Assembly: GCA_002633005.1 (NCBI GenBank)
Contig: NMRA01000320.1
Coordinates: 420,405-484,404, forward strand
DNA length: 64,000 nucleotides
Direction: 5' to 3'
Origin: Phoronis australis
Lineage: Eukaryota > Phoronida > Phoronidae
Below are positions 11,130 through 23,871 of the stretch, piece by piece; position 1 is the stretch's first letter, and every line of letters starts with the position of its first letter. The position numbers and the translations under genes are program-made. Under the pieces are notes generated by a model. It was not told where the DNA came from. It saw only the letters and a program-made list of their open reading frames with translations, and ran no database searches.

Positions 11130-13050
11130 ACAGACAACTGAAAGGTTTGCGTTTCGAATCTCATTTGCGCTGCGCCAACAATTCTAAAAAAGTTTTCATT
11201 CTTAAACACCAAGAATATACCACTTATCTTTGCACATTCTTCGAAAAACTCTGTAAAATCTAAAGATAACCATAGAAATGGCCTAAAAGAAACATCATGG
11301 GAATGTAAAATACGCTACAACTTAGTGTTAACAGACCCATAGATTTCAGAAACGGTGTTTACATTGGAGACCATGGGTAGACTTGACTTTTGTCTCCTTT
11401 GTTGTTACTAACTTACGCATTTTATACGTCCCATGACGGCGACATCTCGTTGCTCCCAACTTGTTCGATTGTATAGCCCAACAACAAGTTGGGAAGTTTA
11501 CCCCCCGTAGCCAATTAACTCCATTCAGCTGGCGTTGATGGTTGGAGGGCCTGCGCTCTTTTGTTTGATAATTGCTCTAATCTCCGATCAGATCGTATCT
11601 AGCCTGACTGGGGTGGGCTGATAAAAATGAAAGTTAAGTTAAGCCAAATATTATCGCACGTTCAGCACCCTTCACGTCTGGAAAAGTTACTGAACGACAG
11701 GACGCTATAATGCACTGGCAACAGGTCTAATCCTCTTTTTATTGAGTAATTGTTAGATGTTAATTATGAACTGATGAACATTTGAAAATTTATGAATCGA
11801 CCAGTTAAATGAAGATGGAACTACCGGTGGACCTACAGTGAATGATCTGCCAGCGACTCCGGGTCCATGTGTTAGGGGAACTGCAGGTTCTGGGTCGCTG
11901 GTTCGATTAGCTTCTATATCTAGACGATACGAAACAGCTCTGAAAAAATGGCAGAATAAAATGAACCCCTCACAAAACATAAAATCACAATTACACTAAA
12001 TTCCTGTAAACAATTTCAATCTGCCCGACAAAACCGCAAAGCAATAAATTTTCACGAAAAGGCACCGCTGCATGAAAACATGCGACCCAAGAAAGCTTCT
12101 ATAGCGTTTTAATTTTTTCAGTCACAACATAACGTTGTGAGAAATTGACGCTGCAGTGAACATTGATACAGGTTGAAGTTCGGGAAAGTATAATTCGACA
12201 GCAGGGATCACCGAATTGTTTTAACGAGTTATAACTTGTAAGTCTTACCAGTCAAACCCTCAGATAAGAAATTGATTTCTTTGTGACAACATATTTTTAC
12301 CACATCGAAACGTTATGAATTTGTCCATTCAGCCCGAACGCACATCTGTTAAGAATCAGACCAGAGACGAATTAGGGTGACCCAGTTCATTGAAATTTGA
12401 GGTAGTGTTATTGGAAGAAAATTCTGAGAAAGAGTGCTTTCCATGGAAGGTCCTACAAATGGATCCACTTTTTTCCGAGTCTATTCTCTACTGAAATGAG
12501 TTGGTTTCCTAACTCAATCCCAGCATCGCGTCATACTCTATTACCCCCAGCTCGGGATAGCTCGAACACGCTAGTCAGTCCGTTTTGGCATTGTATAGAA
12601 TATAACAGAATACAGTAGGCCTATGCTTTCAGTTATCCGAAATATAATGAAAAATGTCAATTAGTATTTAAAACATTGAAAAAGTGTAACGTTGTTCAAA
12701 TCCAACAAAAACATATCGCTACCCGCCGTATACTCACAGACACAAGTATTACAGAAAGCAAAATTGGTTCCGCGCGAGTGGGTTTCATATGAGAAATAAT
12801 CGCAGCTGCAGTGCGTTCAAACGAGGTTGACTGGGTGACTGAGTCTCGACAACGAACTTAATAATCTACTTGTGTAATAAGCAATTTACACAAATTCAGA
12901 AGAGGGCAACCATTCACCTTGTTAGATTAACCCCGGTTGAATCGGTATCATACCGGTCACTGAAAGGTAATCTAAAGGATTTATCTCTTAATCGACCTCT
13001 CACAAACAATCCACGCACCCAGTCATCATATGTTCTTTGTTTACGGCAAG
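11130..13050. other. Intergenic upstream of MYLIP
   Basis: I see no gene or clear mobile element. Short reading frames near 11,753-11,980 and 12,870-13,100 have no recognisable homology. Confidence 0.4.
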
Positions 13051-13057
13051 TCGAGTC

Positions 13058-13215
13058 AGGTCAAGACTTTGACCTGTTTGCACTGCAAGCTAAAAGCTGA
13101 TTGGTCGACTGTGACGTCATGTTAAAAACAACCAATCAGAATATCATTGGTAAGAAATTTTCTCCGGGTCATTTTCTGGTCATTTCGCTGAGTACGGCAG
13201 TTATTTATAAGACAT
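13058..13215 (+). promoter_or_regulatory. MYLIP: Putative MYLIP promoter: IR6 nuclear-receptor motif, CCAAT-CRE-CCAAT, TATA-like
   Basis: Within 215 bases upstream of the MYLIP start codon lie, in order, AGGTCA-6-TGACCT (13,058-13,075, two nuclear-receptor half sites as an inverted repeat), an inverted CCAAT box (ATTGG, near 13,099), a perfect cAMP-response palindrome TGACGTCA (13,112-13,119), a direct CCAAT (near 13,132) and TTATTTATAAG (13,201-13,211) as a TATA-like box. Transcription would then start near 13,235-13,245, leaving a short 5'UTR. In mammals MYLIP is induced by the sterol receptor LXR; whether this IR6 serves a related receptor is inference. Confidence 0.5.
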
Positions 13216-13272
13216 TTTCACAGACTGGTCTTTACATGAATTTGGCGAGACAACCTAGAGACACGAGGAAAG

Positions 13273-13359
13273 ATGCGGTGCTTCGTTTCCCAAGCTAATT
13301 CCGTAACATTTGAAGTAGAAATCGACAATAAAGCCGACGGACAACAGCTCCTAGACAAG
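13273..13359 (+). CDS. MYLIP: MYLIP exon 1 (start codon)
   Basis: Encodes residues 1-29, starting [18 protein letters not shown], the first beta strand region of the FERM F1 lobe. The ATG is the only one compatible with the family N-terminus. The exon ends GACAAG before GTATGC at a codon boundary (phase 0). Confidence 0.93.
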
Positions 13360-16300
13360 GTATGCCTACGACCTACGTGAGCCCCGCACAGAATCAGCTG
13401 TCGAATTTCTTTGTTTGCATTCCCTGTAAAGAGTCGTGCAGTTTTCTTCGTTGTCATTCATAGTACCTTGACGTCTTGGCTGATGTTTGAGCTTGGTAGC
13501 CTACGCTGCACGTGCACTGGGGTTTGTAAACCAGATTGCTCGCATGCTGTCAGCTGTTAAACCGATTCATCTTGCAATCAGCTGAGCTGACATTCTTTGT
13601 TTAGGCCTAGGCTACCAATTTCAAAGATATTTGGCACTTTGCAACAGCTCGAGGTGATATTAGTAATAATACATGGTTGAATATTGTGATTTGCAATAGC
13701 TTTTGATTCGTGTTAAACTGTGCAATGATAAACATGTGTCAAAATTCAAGTTGCCGGTGCCGCGTGACTCAGAGAGTCTTGTGACTCGCCCACGCATTTC
13801 TTACGTTAACCACGACCACGCAAATCACATGATGCTGCTAAGCCTAGGACCATTGTTCTCTTTGCAGTTTGCAAATTTTAATATCAGAATGCAGTCATGC
13901 AGTCTCTTGTCGGCGCTTGCTGCACTTTAAACTAAGATCAAACAAGAATAGGATTTTGTCACAATTCTTCTTGTTATTTCCTATAGGTATGTGTTCAGCT
14001 TGGCATTATTGAAGAGGATTACTTCGGTCTGCAGTATGTTGGTAGTAAAGGTGAACTGCTTTGGCTTAACATGCGTAATCGCATCACACACCAGTTACCT
14101 GGCTCACAGCCCTACAGACTCCAGCTGAGGGTCAAGTTCTTTGTCCAGCCCCACCTGCTCCTCCAATCAACCACCAGGTAAGAAAATGTCACTGTCCACA
14201 TGTCTGAGTCCGACATGTGGGTCCGTAGAATGTCACTTGTTACCTGTGGATTTATAAGTGTTGTTTGTGTCATAAGGACTTACACCTAACTTGGTAACTA
14301 TCTAACTTTAAAGTTAGGATAATATTTTACTTTTATTTCACGCAAAATTGGGGGTGAACTCTGAATATTCTCACTGAAGTGCATATTTACATTTTAATTC
14401 ATTATTTCGTCGCAATATAGGTATTTTGAATGAAAAAACCTTATACTCTTGTATTACTGCAAAATCTTCAGAGACATGGACTTTAACATTTAGTATCATG
14501 TTTACCTGCGCATTGCTGTTTACACCTACAATGCATTGACATCAGGTTGTTGACTGCTCTGAGTACAGAGTTAATGTGAACTGTACTCACTGACACAGCT
14601 GTTATCAATGTTAGACCACTGATGATGCATGTAGGTCTGGCTTATCAATCAACTGTAGGCTCTTTGTAAACAAGACCCTGTAACAATACTTCTTGTTGTG
14701 CAAGGTTAGGTAGGCTAACTGGTTTTCACATAAACAAAACACTTGAGATCCTGGCTTAAGGTTTGAACTCCTCTGTTGTACCACAAGAAAAGATAATAGA
14801 TTATTAAGATTTGCAAATGCTCAGAGTTGTGAGTTATTCAATTTAAATTGGTTGGGGAGGAAGGTGTTAACTGGCACCAATGCAGTATTTACAGGGCTAA
14901 GAATTTTCCTCTGTAAGAAGATTTCCTCTTTTGGCTTCCATAAATTTCCTCTCATTTAATTTCCAGTTTCCTCTTTTTTGTCTCTTTTTTATCACTATTT
15001 CAACTTTATTTCATGCAAAAATGCTTATTTCACTAACATTTTACAACACAAAAAATATTTCTGTCACACAAGCCTATTTTGGAACGATAGATCACCTGGA
15101 AATTTTTCCTCTTTTTTGTCATTGGTCAATCCAATCTCTGCAGTAGTACGTAACAGTTCATTGTTGGGCAGTTTTCTTTTTGATGTAGCTAACACTAGAA
15201 CGATGTGCGCAAATTATCTTAATCTGAACACTCTGGCACTGTAAAGAGGCAGGTATCAAAATCAATATTAACAAGGGGTGTCTAAATGCACTAGATGCCC
15301 TGAATTCATATGCTGTTTGTTTACACAGCAGTTGTTATGTGAATACTAATGCCAGTTGCTCTAGGCACATTGCCTGTACCATTTTACTAGTTGTTTCAAG
15401 GTACCACTAATCAAAACTTAGGTGATGAAGCTTTGCAAGTGAGCAGAAACCTCAGCGTAGCACCAGCTCGCCAAATGTGACCAACTCACTAACTGAGACG
15501 TGTCAAAATTTCTAGTCACCAAATGGGAAATAACACCGCCAAAATAAGGAAACCCGACACAGGGTTGTGAAAGTCCTGGTCCCCACAAATGATCCATAGT
15601 TGACAATACTTGAATTGAAAATGAATGCGAATTTCTGAGCAAATGTCTCTTTCTGTCAAACTGCTTGAATACGGTAATCGTGAAAAATAATGTATATGCT
15701 CCTGCTGAGACTACCGTACCATCCCCTTGTGATAGTATCCTTATTTAAATGCATCCTGCCTGTTTGCTAGATCTCTGTGAAATTTTAGCTATGAATAGCA
15801 CAATGGATGGCTACCTCTTTTGGACGGATCAGCAATTTTATTTTTTACGTTTGCCTCTGAATCTTGAACGTTTGCTGACATGTTCTCATGTGAAATTCAG
15901 AAAATAGGTTTCTATTAAAGAGATGATAAGGTTGCTATTATGAATACTATAGCGCCTTGCAATTCTCTGATAGATTCAACTGATTCTGCATAACCAAGTG
16001 GCCATTTTTGAGTCCGTTTTTTATCGTCCACCTCTATCTGTCTAACTGCTCAGAGGGTCATTAAAAAATTGACAGATGTGATCATACTGACGAGAGCACG
16101 ACTGAGGTTAATATCCGGATGGTTCTGACTACTGTGGTGCCTTCTACTCCTATAGTGGCATTTTTTGCATCAGTGGCTGTATCTCCTAAACCTCCGTAAA
16201 GGATCTTTGTAAAATTTGGCAAATTTACTCAGGACTATGAACTTGACAACAGGTGTATTCTAGTGGCCATTTTTATGACACATTTTATTGCTCTGCATTG

Positions 16301-19300
16301 CTCTTGTTGAAAATAAACGTTCTGATGGCGTTTTTGGTTGTGTTGATAGGCCCCTTTTAAGTCCACCTGTGTAGAATGTTCACAGCTAGGAAGTTTGAGC
16401 CTTTCATTGATTTGAGCTCCAGTGCCATTCACGATCAGCAATGTACTAGGGTACCGTGGCACCATTTGAATTGCCAGTTTTGAAAGAAACCTGTTGTTTT
16501 CACNACTAACATTTTACAACACAAAAATTATTTCTGTCACACAAGCCTATTTTGGAACGATACATCACCTGGAAATTTTTCCTCTTTTTTGTCATTGGTC
16601 ATTCCAATCTCTGCAGTAGTATGTAACAGTTCATTGTTGGGCAGTTTTCTTTTTGATGTAGCTAACACTACAACGATTTGCGCAAATTATCTTAATCTGA
16701 ACGCTCTGGCACTGTAAAGAGCCAGGTATCAAAATCAATATTAACAAGGGGTGTCTAAATGCACTAGATGACCTGAATTCATATGCTGTTTGTTTACACA
16801 GCAGTTGTTATGTGAATACTAATGCCAGTTGCTCTAGGTACATTGCCTGTACCATTTTACTAGTTGTTTCAAGGTACCACTAAACCAAACTCAGGTGATG
16901 AAGCTTTGCAAGAGAGCAGATACCTCAGCGTAGCATCAGCTCGCCAAATGTGACCAACTCGCTAACTGAGACGTGTCAAAATTTCTAGGTCGCCAAATGG
17001 GAAATAACACCGCCAAAATAAGGAAACCCGACACAGGGTTGTGAAAGTCCTGGTCCCCACAAATGATCCATAGTTGACAATACTTGAATTGAAAATTAAT
17101 GCGAATTTCTGAGCAAATGTCTCTTTCTGTCAAACTGCTTGAATAATCGTGAAAAATAATGTATATGCTCCTGCTGAGATTACCGTACCATCCCCTTGTG
17201 ATAGTTTTCTTATTTAAATGCATCCTGCCTGTATCTCCTTAAGTGTTTGCTAGATCTCTGTGAAATTTTAGCTATGAATAGGACAATGGATGGCTACCTC
17301 TTTTGGACGGATCAGCAATTTTATTTTTTACGTTTGCCTCTGAATCTTGAATGTTTGCTGACATGTTCTCATGTGAAATTCAGAAAATAGGTTTCTATTA
17401 AAGAGATGATAAGGTTGCTATTATGAATACTATAGCGCCTTGCAATTCTCTGATAGATTCAACTGATTCTGCATAACCAAGTGGCCATTTTTGAGTCCGT
17501 TTTTTATCGTCCACCTCTATCTGTCTAACTGCTCAGAGGGTCATTAAAAAATTGACAGATGTGATCATACTGACGAGAGCACGACTGAGGTTAATATCCG
17601 GATGGTTCTGACTACTGAGACGCCTTCTACTCCTATAGTGGCATTTTTTGCATCAGTGGCTGTATCTCCTAAACCTCCGTGAAGGATCTTTGTAAAATTT
17701 GGCAAATTTACTCAGGACTATGAACTTGACAACAGGTGTATTCTAGTGGCCATTTTTATGACACATTTTATTGCTCTGCATTGCTCTTGTTGAAAATAAA
17801 CGTTCTGATGGCGTTTTTGGTTGTGTTGATAGGCCCCTTTTAAGTCCACCTGTGTAGAATGTTCACAGCTAGGAAGTTTGAGCCTTTCATTGATTTGAGC
17901 TCCAGTGCCATTCACGATCAGCAATGTACTAGGGTACCGTGGCACCATTTGAATTGCCAGTTTTGAAAGAAACCTGTTGTTTTCACAAAAATACAGTAGG
18001 TCTGTAAACACATTTTTATGATTTGTTTCCTTGTATTGGAGACAATGGAGTGGGTAGGACTACAGGTGTTTTTGTTCTTGTCAATAGTAATTAAACATGA
18101 AGTTTGCCAAAGTAGGGTATGGTATACATGTGCTGTATTCAGACCAACTTAACCTGGTAGTAAATCTTTCTGTTATGTAATTGTTAGAGTTCATACCCTC
18201 AGTTGTAACAGCTATAACCCCAGTTCCTGGTTTTAGTGACTGGTGGTCGGCACTGTCACTTTCTGATTCACCGGGTCACAAAAAACTCTTGTTAGATGAT
18301 CAAAAACAAGCGTTGATGTCAATTTTCAACCACCAGTAGCACATATTGCATACTCTATTCTGAAATCCATGTAATTATCCCAATTTTATCTTAACTAGGG
18401 GTCACTGAACTTCATTTAACTGGACTGATCAGGAAAGACAACGGTTGTAACAATCCAGGTCATTGCTCTGTTTGGTCATGTGACTGTTTACACTATATGG
18501 AAGCACTTGCTCTCAGGCATAAGTGGGAGTTCATTGACTTGAATTTCGTGTCCTGTCATGATGGGGTTATGTCATGTTTGTATGCACAAATGTGAAACTG
18601 TGCCATTGCTTCAAAAGAGTGCCCTTTTGTTTTGTTTTGTAATTGCATATTCAACTGTTAGAACATTGCTCTCCAGGTGTTACTCTACCTGTGTGTTTTT
18701 GACAATGTGAAATAGCACATAATTTGCTTTCAATTGAATGTATACATTGGGGAAGGGTATTTATTCAGTTTACCTGGCTTAACACCTCATTGCATGACAA
18801 TTGTCAGTCTGCATAAATTATCACGTTTAACCCTTGCAGTAGAGGGTTGATCAATACCTTAATTAATGGAATTCGAACTTCGAAGACCTGTTGAAATAGA
18901 AACCTTACTAATTTGAACAATCTGCAGGCCAATTCAGGTTTAAACACCTAGTTCCTTTGGTTCTAAGTACATGCCAATGCCCTGGATGCCTCGATTTTGG
19001 GGCTGAATATTGGCCCCCGTGATTCTTCTTAGAACGCTATTAAAAATAATGCGAAATTCCACTTATTTAGTGCTGCTTACACTTACAAAGTTGACACGGA
19101 TAAGCTGACACGGAACAAGTTATTCCAGTGTGTAAACGGACTGACACGGTGCAAATTGACATCGCGGTAACAAATTTTTTGCCACCTGTTAGTGAGGTTG
19201 AGCAATTTGCGCTTGAACATCTTGCGCCATGTCAATTATAAGTCATAACGCGAAACTGGGGCAAGGCAGAAAGGATCATCTCTATTGTGCTTACATTGAC

Positions 19301-22300
19301 CTTCATACGGGTTGTTTGTCTCTGCAACTCTTGTCATTTGTAAACCTGCGCATGTGCGATCCAGTCTCTCCTGCCTTGAGTTTCCATCTTGCAACGGTTA
19401 GTGAGTTGTGTGTAAACTGCCGCTTGACACGGGTCAACTTGCTCCGTGTCAGTTGCGCTGGGCCAAAAGTTGATGTCTAAACGGGACTTTTGATTGAAAA
19501 TTCTCCTCCAATAATTTAAACATATCCCTCGTTTAAAAGCAAGCCTTTCCAGTGTTTACAGCCTTGATATGCAGAACAGAATCTGGATTCGGACCTGGAC
19601 TGGTCCTAAATGCAGCTGTTCTCCACGTTATGCTGTAATTAGTGTATACACTCGTTTCTCTTATGATTTATCTAGATTATAGCATTTACACGCGGGTACC
19701 CACTAGTATCGTTTATGCTCATTTGACCCTAGCTATTATATAGTTTAGCGATTACGACAACTTTTCTTTTATTTCCAATTATATCTCTGTGTTATTCTCC
19801 ACCTCTATGTTTTCTGTTAAATTTAATGTCCTAGTAATAGCCCAACTAGCTAATGTTAATCTGTTCTGGGAAGGACCTTAAATGAAGCTTCTTGAATCTT
19901 GATCTAGTTTGTCAAAAGTGCAGGGATGATTACACAGTTTTGAATCAAGAAAGTCATTCATAAGAGTTCTGAGTTCACAACTTGACACCCCTACAACTTA
20001 GGTTAGTCCAATTCCAAGAAAAACATGGGTCTCAGTGCCTCACTGTGGTCTGCTCCAGGCAGTTGATCAGGCTACACTTAGAAACGAGCAAAAAGCATAA
20101 CAATCACCAGTAATGAGACGAGCTCATCTACAACTCAACTCACGCAGAACGGCACAACATGTTATAGAAATCAGTGACATTTCATGAGTCTGTGCAAAAA
20201 TAGTTTGACAAAGAGACATATGAAATGAAGCACAGTTTTCAAAATCAGAAATGGTCTGTTGGCATTGCTTTTGATACGCGATATTACATGATAATGCTAT
20301 GCTTTTTTCACCTGGATGTACCACATGTGGATATCAATGTTATCATAGTGTTAGTTTTGGTTACTCAAGTCGGTGCCGGGGGGGACTTGGTGGTGACTGG
20401 GGGGTTCCCTCAATCCAAAAATTTACCCTTCAGAAGATACATGCACCATCCCCCTAAGGTGTGTGAGGTCTCTGCATGCCCCCATATTTGCGCATAAGTC
20501 CAGTGAGTTAAGCACGATAACAGTGGGTGTGACGGAATACTCAAGTAACCTTTGGAAATAGTCCTGTTAAAATTCATGCGTGTCTCGACTGTATTGGCTT
20601 CCAATCCACTAAAGTATGTAGCTGTTCTTACAATTCATCCATTTGTAACTGCGTTTTGCAGGTAAACAAGTAAGTAGTACTCCATATCAGACTACAGCCC
20701 TTGTTCCATTTATGTTGACAGGAATCAGTTCTATCTCCACATCAAACTCGACTTCATGGAGAACAGGCTGAGAATGCCAGACCAGGATGCAGCAGTCAAC
20801 ATAGCATCTTTTATCGCACAGATTGAGTTGGGCAACCAACATGCTGGACTTTCAGTGGCCCATTACAAAGAAATATTCGGGTCAGCAATAATACAACCAG
20901 AGTTTTTTGCAAAACTAGAAAGGCGGCATAAGGAGCTACAAAACGTGAGCCGGGAGAGGGCTCAGTACCGTATGCTTCAGGAAGTGTCAGAACTTCCGGA
21001 TTTCGGTGTGGAGTACCACAAGACGAGACATATCTACAGTAACAAGGAGTTGTGGATTGGTGTCGGACCGGAAGGCATCTCTCTGTGTGACGCTGTAACA
21101 AACGCTGTGGAGAGGTAGGAAGTTTTTGAAGTTACTAATTGTTTACATTGAAGATTTAGTTTGAGACTGGAATGCTGTGCATTTTGCAATTGATTATGTG
21201 TTATTTTCATTCCATTCGGATGTTGTGTTATTGAGGCAAGTAACAGAGGGTTCAGTGGTATCCCTTGACACGAAGTCTGACAGATTTACTGTATAGATAA
21301 AATATGGTAGCTCTTAATTTTTTCAAAGGATATTTTCAGTCTTTCAGTTCCCCGATGTGGTGTGGATTCCATAATGTACACAATGAAAAATGAATAACAT
21401 TCTTTCTGTTTTGGCAAACAAAAGTGCACGTTTAAGAATTCTCTGTAGAAGATTTTTCAACATTTAGCAAAGTGCCTGGAGGACATTTATTCGTAGCAAA
21501 GAAAACTAATGACTACAATCAGTTGTTTTTTCGTTTTGGTTGTTCGCCAAGCACCAAAACCAACCACCTTTTCATTTTGTATTTTCAGAATTGATTACCC
21601 TACCATACAAGTGGCGACACATGCTGGCAAAAACTTCTATTTGAGTGTAGTGGATGAAGAAGGTGTGTTGCAAGATGTCGGCTTCAAACTAGTTTCCTCA
21701 ACAGCTGCCAATAGCCTCTATAGGTGTGTGACGGAGAAACATTCATTCTATCGCTGTGATACGGTGCGCAACGCAGTGTCGACGCAGTTTAGCCGGGACA
21801 TCAAAGGGACCCTTGCATCACTATTCAACGAGAATACCAGCCTGGGTATGTTGCATTCTGTGCATACAGAAAAAATTCGTAATGTAATATTCTGCACTTT
21901 TACTGGTTATAATTTCAAGCCTATTTATTACTTAAGGCTATGGAATATCGTATTTTTTTTTCTTACTGCCCAACTCTGATATTCACAGATTTTCTTTTAT
22001 AAGTCTCCATTCTTGACTAACGGTTATGTAAGATCCTCGAAAAATGACCAAATTTGGCAAACTTTGGAGCATCCTGTCTCAGAAATGGCTGAGCGGATTC
22101 ACATGAAACTTTCAGATATTATGCTTATGCACTGTTGTGGTTATAGATATCCAAACTTTCTGTAGGACATGATAGTCATCTACGGTAAGCTGATACTACA
22201 AGAGTGTGTTAATTTGTATTTGTGTGTTGTAATCGAATGAAACTAATGCATACATGTACATATACATATACCTATGCATTTACCTTTCAGGTAAGAAGTA

Positions 22301-22664
22301 CATGTTTGATATTCGATGGACCTGTCGAGAGGTCTATGACCACGCGCGGCGGAAGATTTACATAAGTGAACAGCAACATGATGCAGCATGTGCTGCCCCC
22401 TGTGGTGAAAGTATGGACATTTATGAGGACGGCACTGACGAAACTATGTGTATAGTGTGCATGGATGCTAACATCGATACTGTGTTCTGTCCATGCGGAC
22501 ATATTGTCTGCTGTGCTGCATGCGCTGGAAGACTGACGTCATGCCCGGTATGCAGGGCCGATATCGAGCGTGCTCAGCACGTGTACTTGCCAGGCTGTAT
22601 GTACATGCCAAAAGTTGATCTCAAGAGTTCATCAGATGTCGCTAGTGAAGCGTCATCAAGTTAA
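13273..22664 (+). CDS. MYLIP: MYLIP/IDOL, FERM-RING E3 ubiquitin ligase (5 exons, 433 aa)
   Basis: Exons 13,273-13,359, 13,987-14,177, 20,722-21,114, 21,589-21,845 and 22,291-22,664 join in frame into 433 residues; human MYLIP has 445. An N-terminal FERM domain (about residues 1-280) is followed by a short linker and a C-terminal C3HC4 RING: C363, C366, C378, H380, C384, C387, C394, C397. Conserved landmarks are [12 protein letters not shown] and [14 protein letters not shown] in exon 2, [11 protein letters not shown] in exon 3, FYRCDTV and FSRDIKG in exon 4, and [10 protein letters not shown] and QHVYLP in exon 5. In vertebrates the FERM domain binds lipoprotein-receptor tails or myosin regulatory light chain and the RING recruits UBE2D E2s to ubiquitinate the target. 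The linker before the RING is much shorter than in mammals. All introns are GT-AG. Confidence 0.97.
13360..13986 (+). other. MYLIP: MYLIP intron 1
   Basis: A 627-base GT-AG intron. It contains no recognisable element. Confidence 0.9.
13987..14177 (+). CDS. MYLIP: MYLIP exon 2 (FERM F1)
   Basis: Encodes residues 30-92 plus two bases of codon 93, beginning [18 protein letters not shown]. It includes LWLNMRNRI and the RVKFFVQPH block that ends the F1 lobe. Bounded by CTATAG and GTAAGA. Confidence 0.97.
15032..16503. repeat. Direct duplication, copy A (assembly)
   Basis: Starts ACTAACATTTTACAACAC and ends GAAACCTGTTGTTTTCAC. It matches 16,505-17,986 almost base for base apart from small indels, for example a 10-base difference near the GCATCCTGCCTG motif. 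Confidence 0.93.
16504..16504. other. Single-N contig join
   Basis: The sequence after this N returns to position 15,032 of the preceding contig, as expected when two overlapping contigs or alleles are abutted instead of merged. Confidence 0.9.
16505..17986. repeat. Direct duplication, copy B (assembly)
   Basis: Second copy of 15,032-16,503. Unique sequence resumes after GTTGTTTTCAC at 17,986, exactly where copy A is cut by the N. Confidence 0.93.
19076..19490. repeat. Imperfect fold-back with TGACACGG motifs
   Basis: CTGACACGGAACAAGTT near 19,104 and the reverse complement of AACTTGCTCCGTGTCAG near 19,437 form inverted partners about 330 bases apart, with further TGACACGG copies near both ends. 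Probably a degenerate MITE; no target duplication is seen. Confidence 0.4.
20722..21114 (+). CDS. MYLIP: MYLIP exon 3 (FERM F2)
   Basis: Encodes residues 93-223, from [18 protein letters not shown] through the helical F2 lobe ([10 protein letters not shown]) to [14 protein letters not shown] at the start of F3. Bounded by TTGACAG and GTAGGA; enters with 1 base and leaves in phase 2. Confidence 0.96.
21115..21588 (+). other. MYLIP: MYLIP intron 3
   Basis: A 474-base GT-AG intron with acceptor TTTTGTATTTTCAG. Nothing else is recognised. Confidence 0.9.
21589..21845 (+). CDS. MYLIP: MYLIP exon 4 (FERM F3)
   Basis: Encodes residues 224-309, including [37 protein letters not shown] and [15 protein letters not shown]. 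This is the PH-like F3 lobe that recognises target tails in the mammalian protein. Leaves in phase 1 before GTATGT. Confidence 0.96.
21846..22290 (+). other. MYLIP: MYLIP intron 4
   Basis: A 445-base GT-AG intron. It holds a block (about 22,030-22,125: CCAAATTTGGCAAACTTTGG, GCGGATTCACATGAAACTTTC) related to interspersed repeats at 31,270 and 39,800. Confidence 0.85.
22291..22664 (+). CDS. MYLIP: MYLIP exon 5 (linker, RING, stop)
   Basis: Encodes residues 310-433. [18 protein letters not shown] closes the FERM-associated region. A short acidic linker leads to the RING (CIVC ... CPCGHIVCC ... CPVC) and QHVYLP, followed by a divergent serine-rich tail ending in TAA. Confidence 0.97.
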
Positions 22665-23871
22665 AGTTGTTTAGTTTTAATTTAGTTGTTGACTAGTTTT
22701 AGTTGCAATTATCATGTATTGTAAATTGTGAATTGTAAAAGGCAGCAGGTTCTGACCTTTCAATGGTGCAGTGCAAATCAATGCAAAGTGTGTATATTAG
22801 GTCAAGCTTTAACATAATGAGGGCGATATCTCACATGATTGATAAAGTCGTGATTGTAATTAATAGTGAATGCGTTATGGCCTTGATGTTGAGTTGTTGA
22901 TTGTCCACGGAATTTTAAAAAATATTTTTCATAGTACAGTATAAGCATTTTGAAAATGGTGCTCTTTTTGTCATGCGCACATTGTGAGTCTTTACTATAA
23001 TTGATTTTAATTGAAAGTAAATACAATTCACCAATCATATGAGTAACTTATACATATGTTTACCATGGTAACCCTTATTTGGTGCTTTTAGGATAAGTTA
23101 CCTGAGGTATTGTTTTAAATACTGTAGTATTATTGTATTGGAATGGAGTAAAGGAAAATAAGTTGAGATTAAGAGTCTGAGAAACTGATTGATGTGAACA
23201 TTTTTATTGAATTTCAATAACATTCTCACGGATTTGCTTGGTTATAAAGGAAGGTGAAATTAGTAGCGGATAATTTAGTGTCCTCCTTATCAACCATGGT
23301 GTGGTCTGACAAGTGGTTAGTTTTGTACTATTCAACTGTTTTTGTCAACAAAAACTGCATTGGCAGAACAAAAAAATGCCACGTGCATGGATGTTTGGAG
23401 GACTTTGTGTAATTTTTACTTCAAAAGTTGTGCATCTTAGATCTGGCATTGGATTGACATGTTTTGTTAAGTTCTACTAGTTACTCATTTTATCTCACCT
23501 ATTGGAAGTATTCTGTGAATCATTGTGTGTGCAATCTTATTCAGTGTGTCGTGATACGGCAATTAGTTGTGAAATATGCTGCCATGTGTTGCATGTATAT
23601 AGAGTCCTTCATACCTACTGGGATTATAATACCTGTGCCCGTTTATGTCTGTGAATTACTCTGTGATGTATTTAAAGTTTGAAAATCTCGAACTTCAGGT
23701 AAACCCTGTCCATTGACAAAGTTGGTATCTTATTTGTTATAGGAGTTTGCTCACACAGGTACCTGTTTTGTAAGAGTCTATTGGCTTATGACTGATAAAT
23801 ATAAGTCTGTGGATGGCTTAGCCTGTTTCATACAAATCAGGCTAAGGCTGGAAGTCAAAATAAGTTGTCTA

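Larger units (their letters stand above)
14178..20721 (+). other. MYLIP: MYLIP intron 2 (6.5 kb), with a false tandem duplication
   Basis: GT-AG intron. It contains a 1.47-kb segment twice, either side of a single N at 16,504, and a possible fold-back with TGACACGG motifs at about 19,080-19,490. Within the duplicated segment are two diverged versions of a unit with TGTATCTCCT...GATCT.TGTGAAATTT. No coding sequence is recognised. Confidence 0.85.

Noticed and set aside
12870-13100. 76-aa reading frame upstream of MYLIP
   Set aside because: No homology recognised, and it overlaps the promoter motifs; likely chance.
14931-15244. Hydrophobic reading frames in MYLIP intron 2
   Set aside because: T-rich intronic sequence gives Phe/Leu-rich translations; no splice or homology support.
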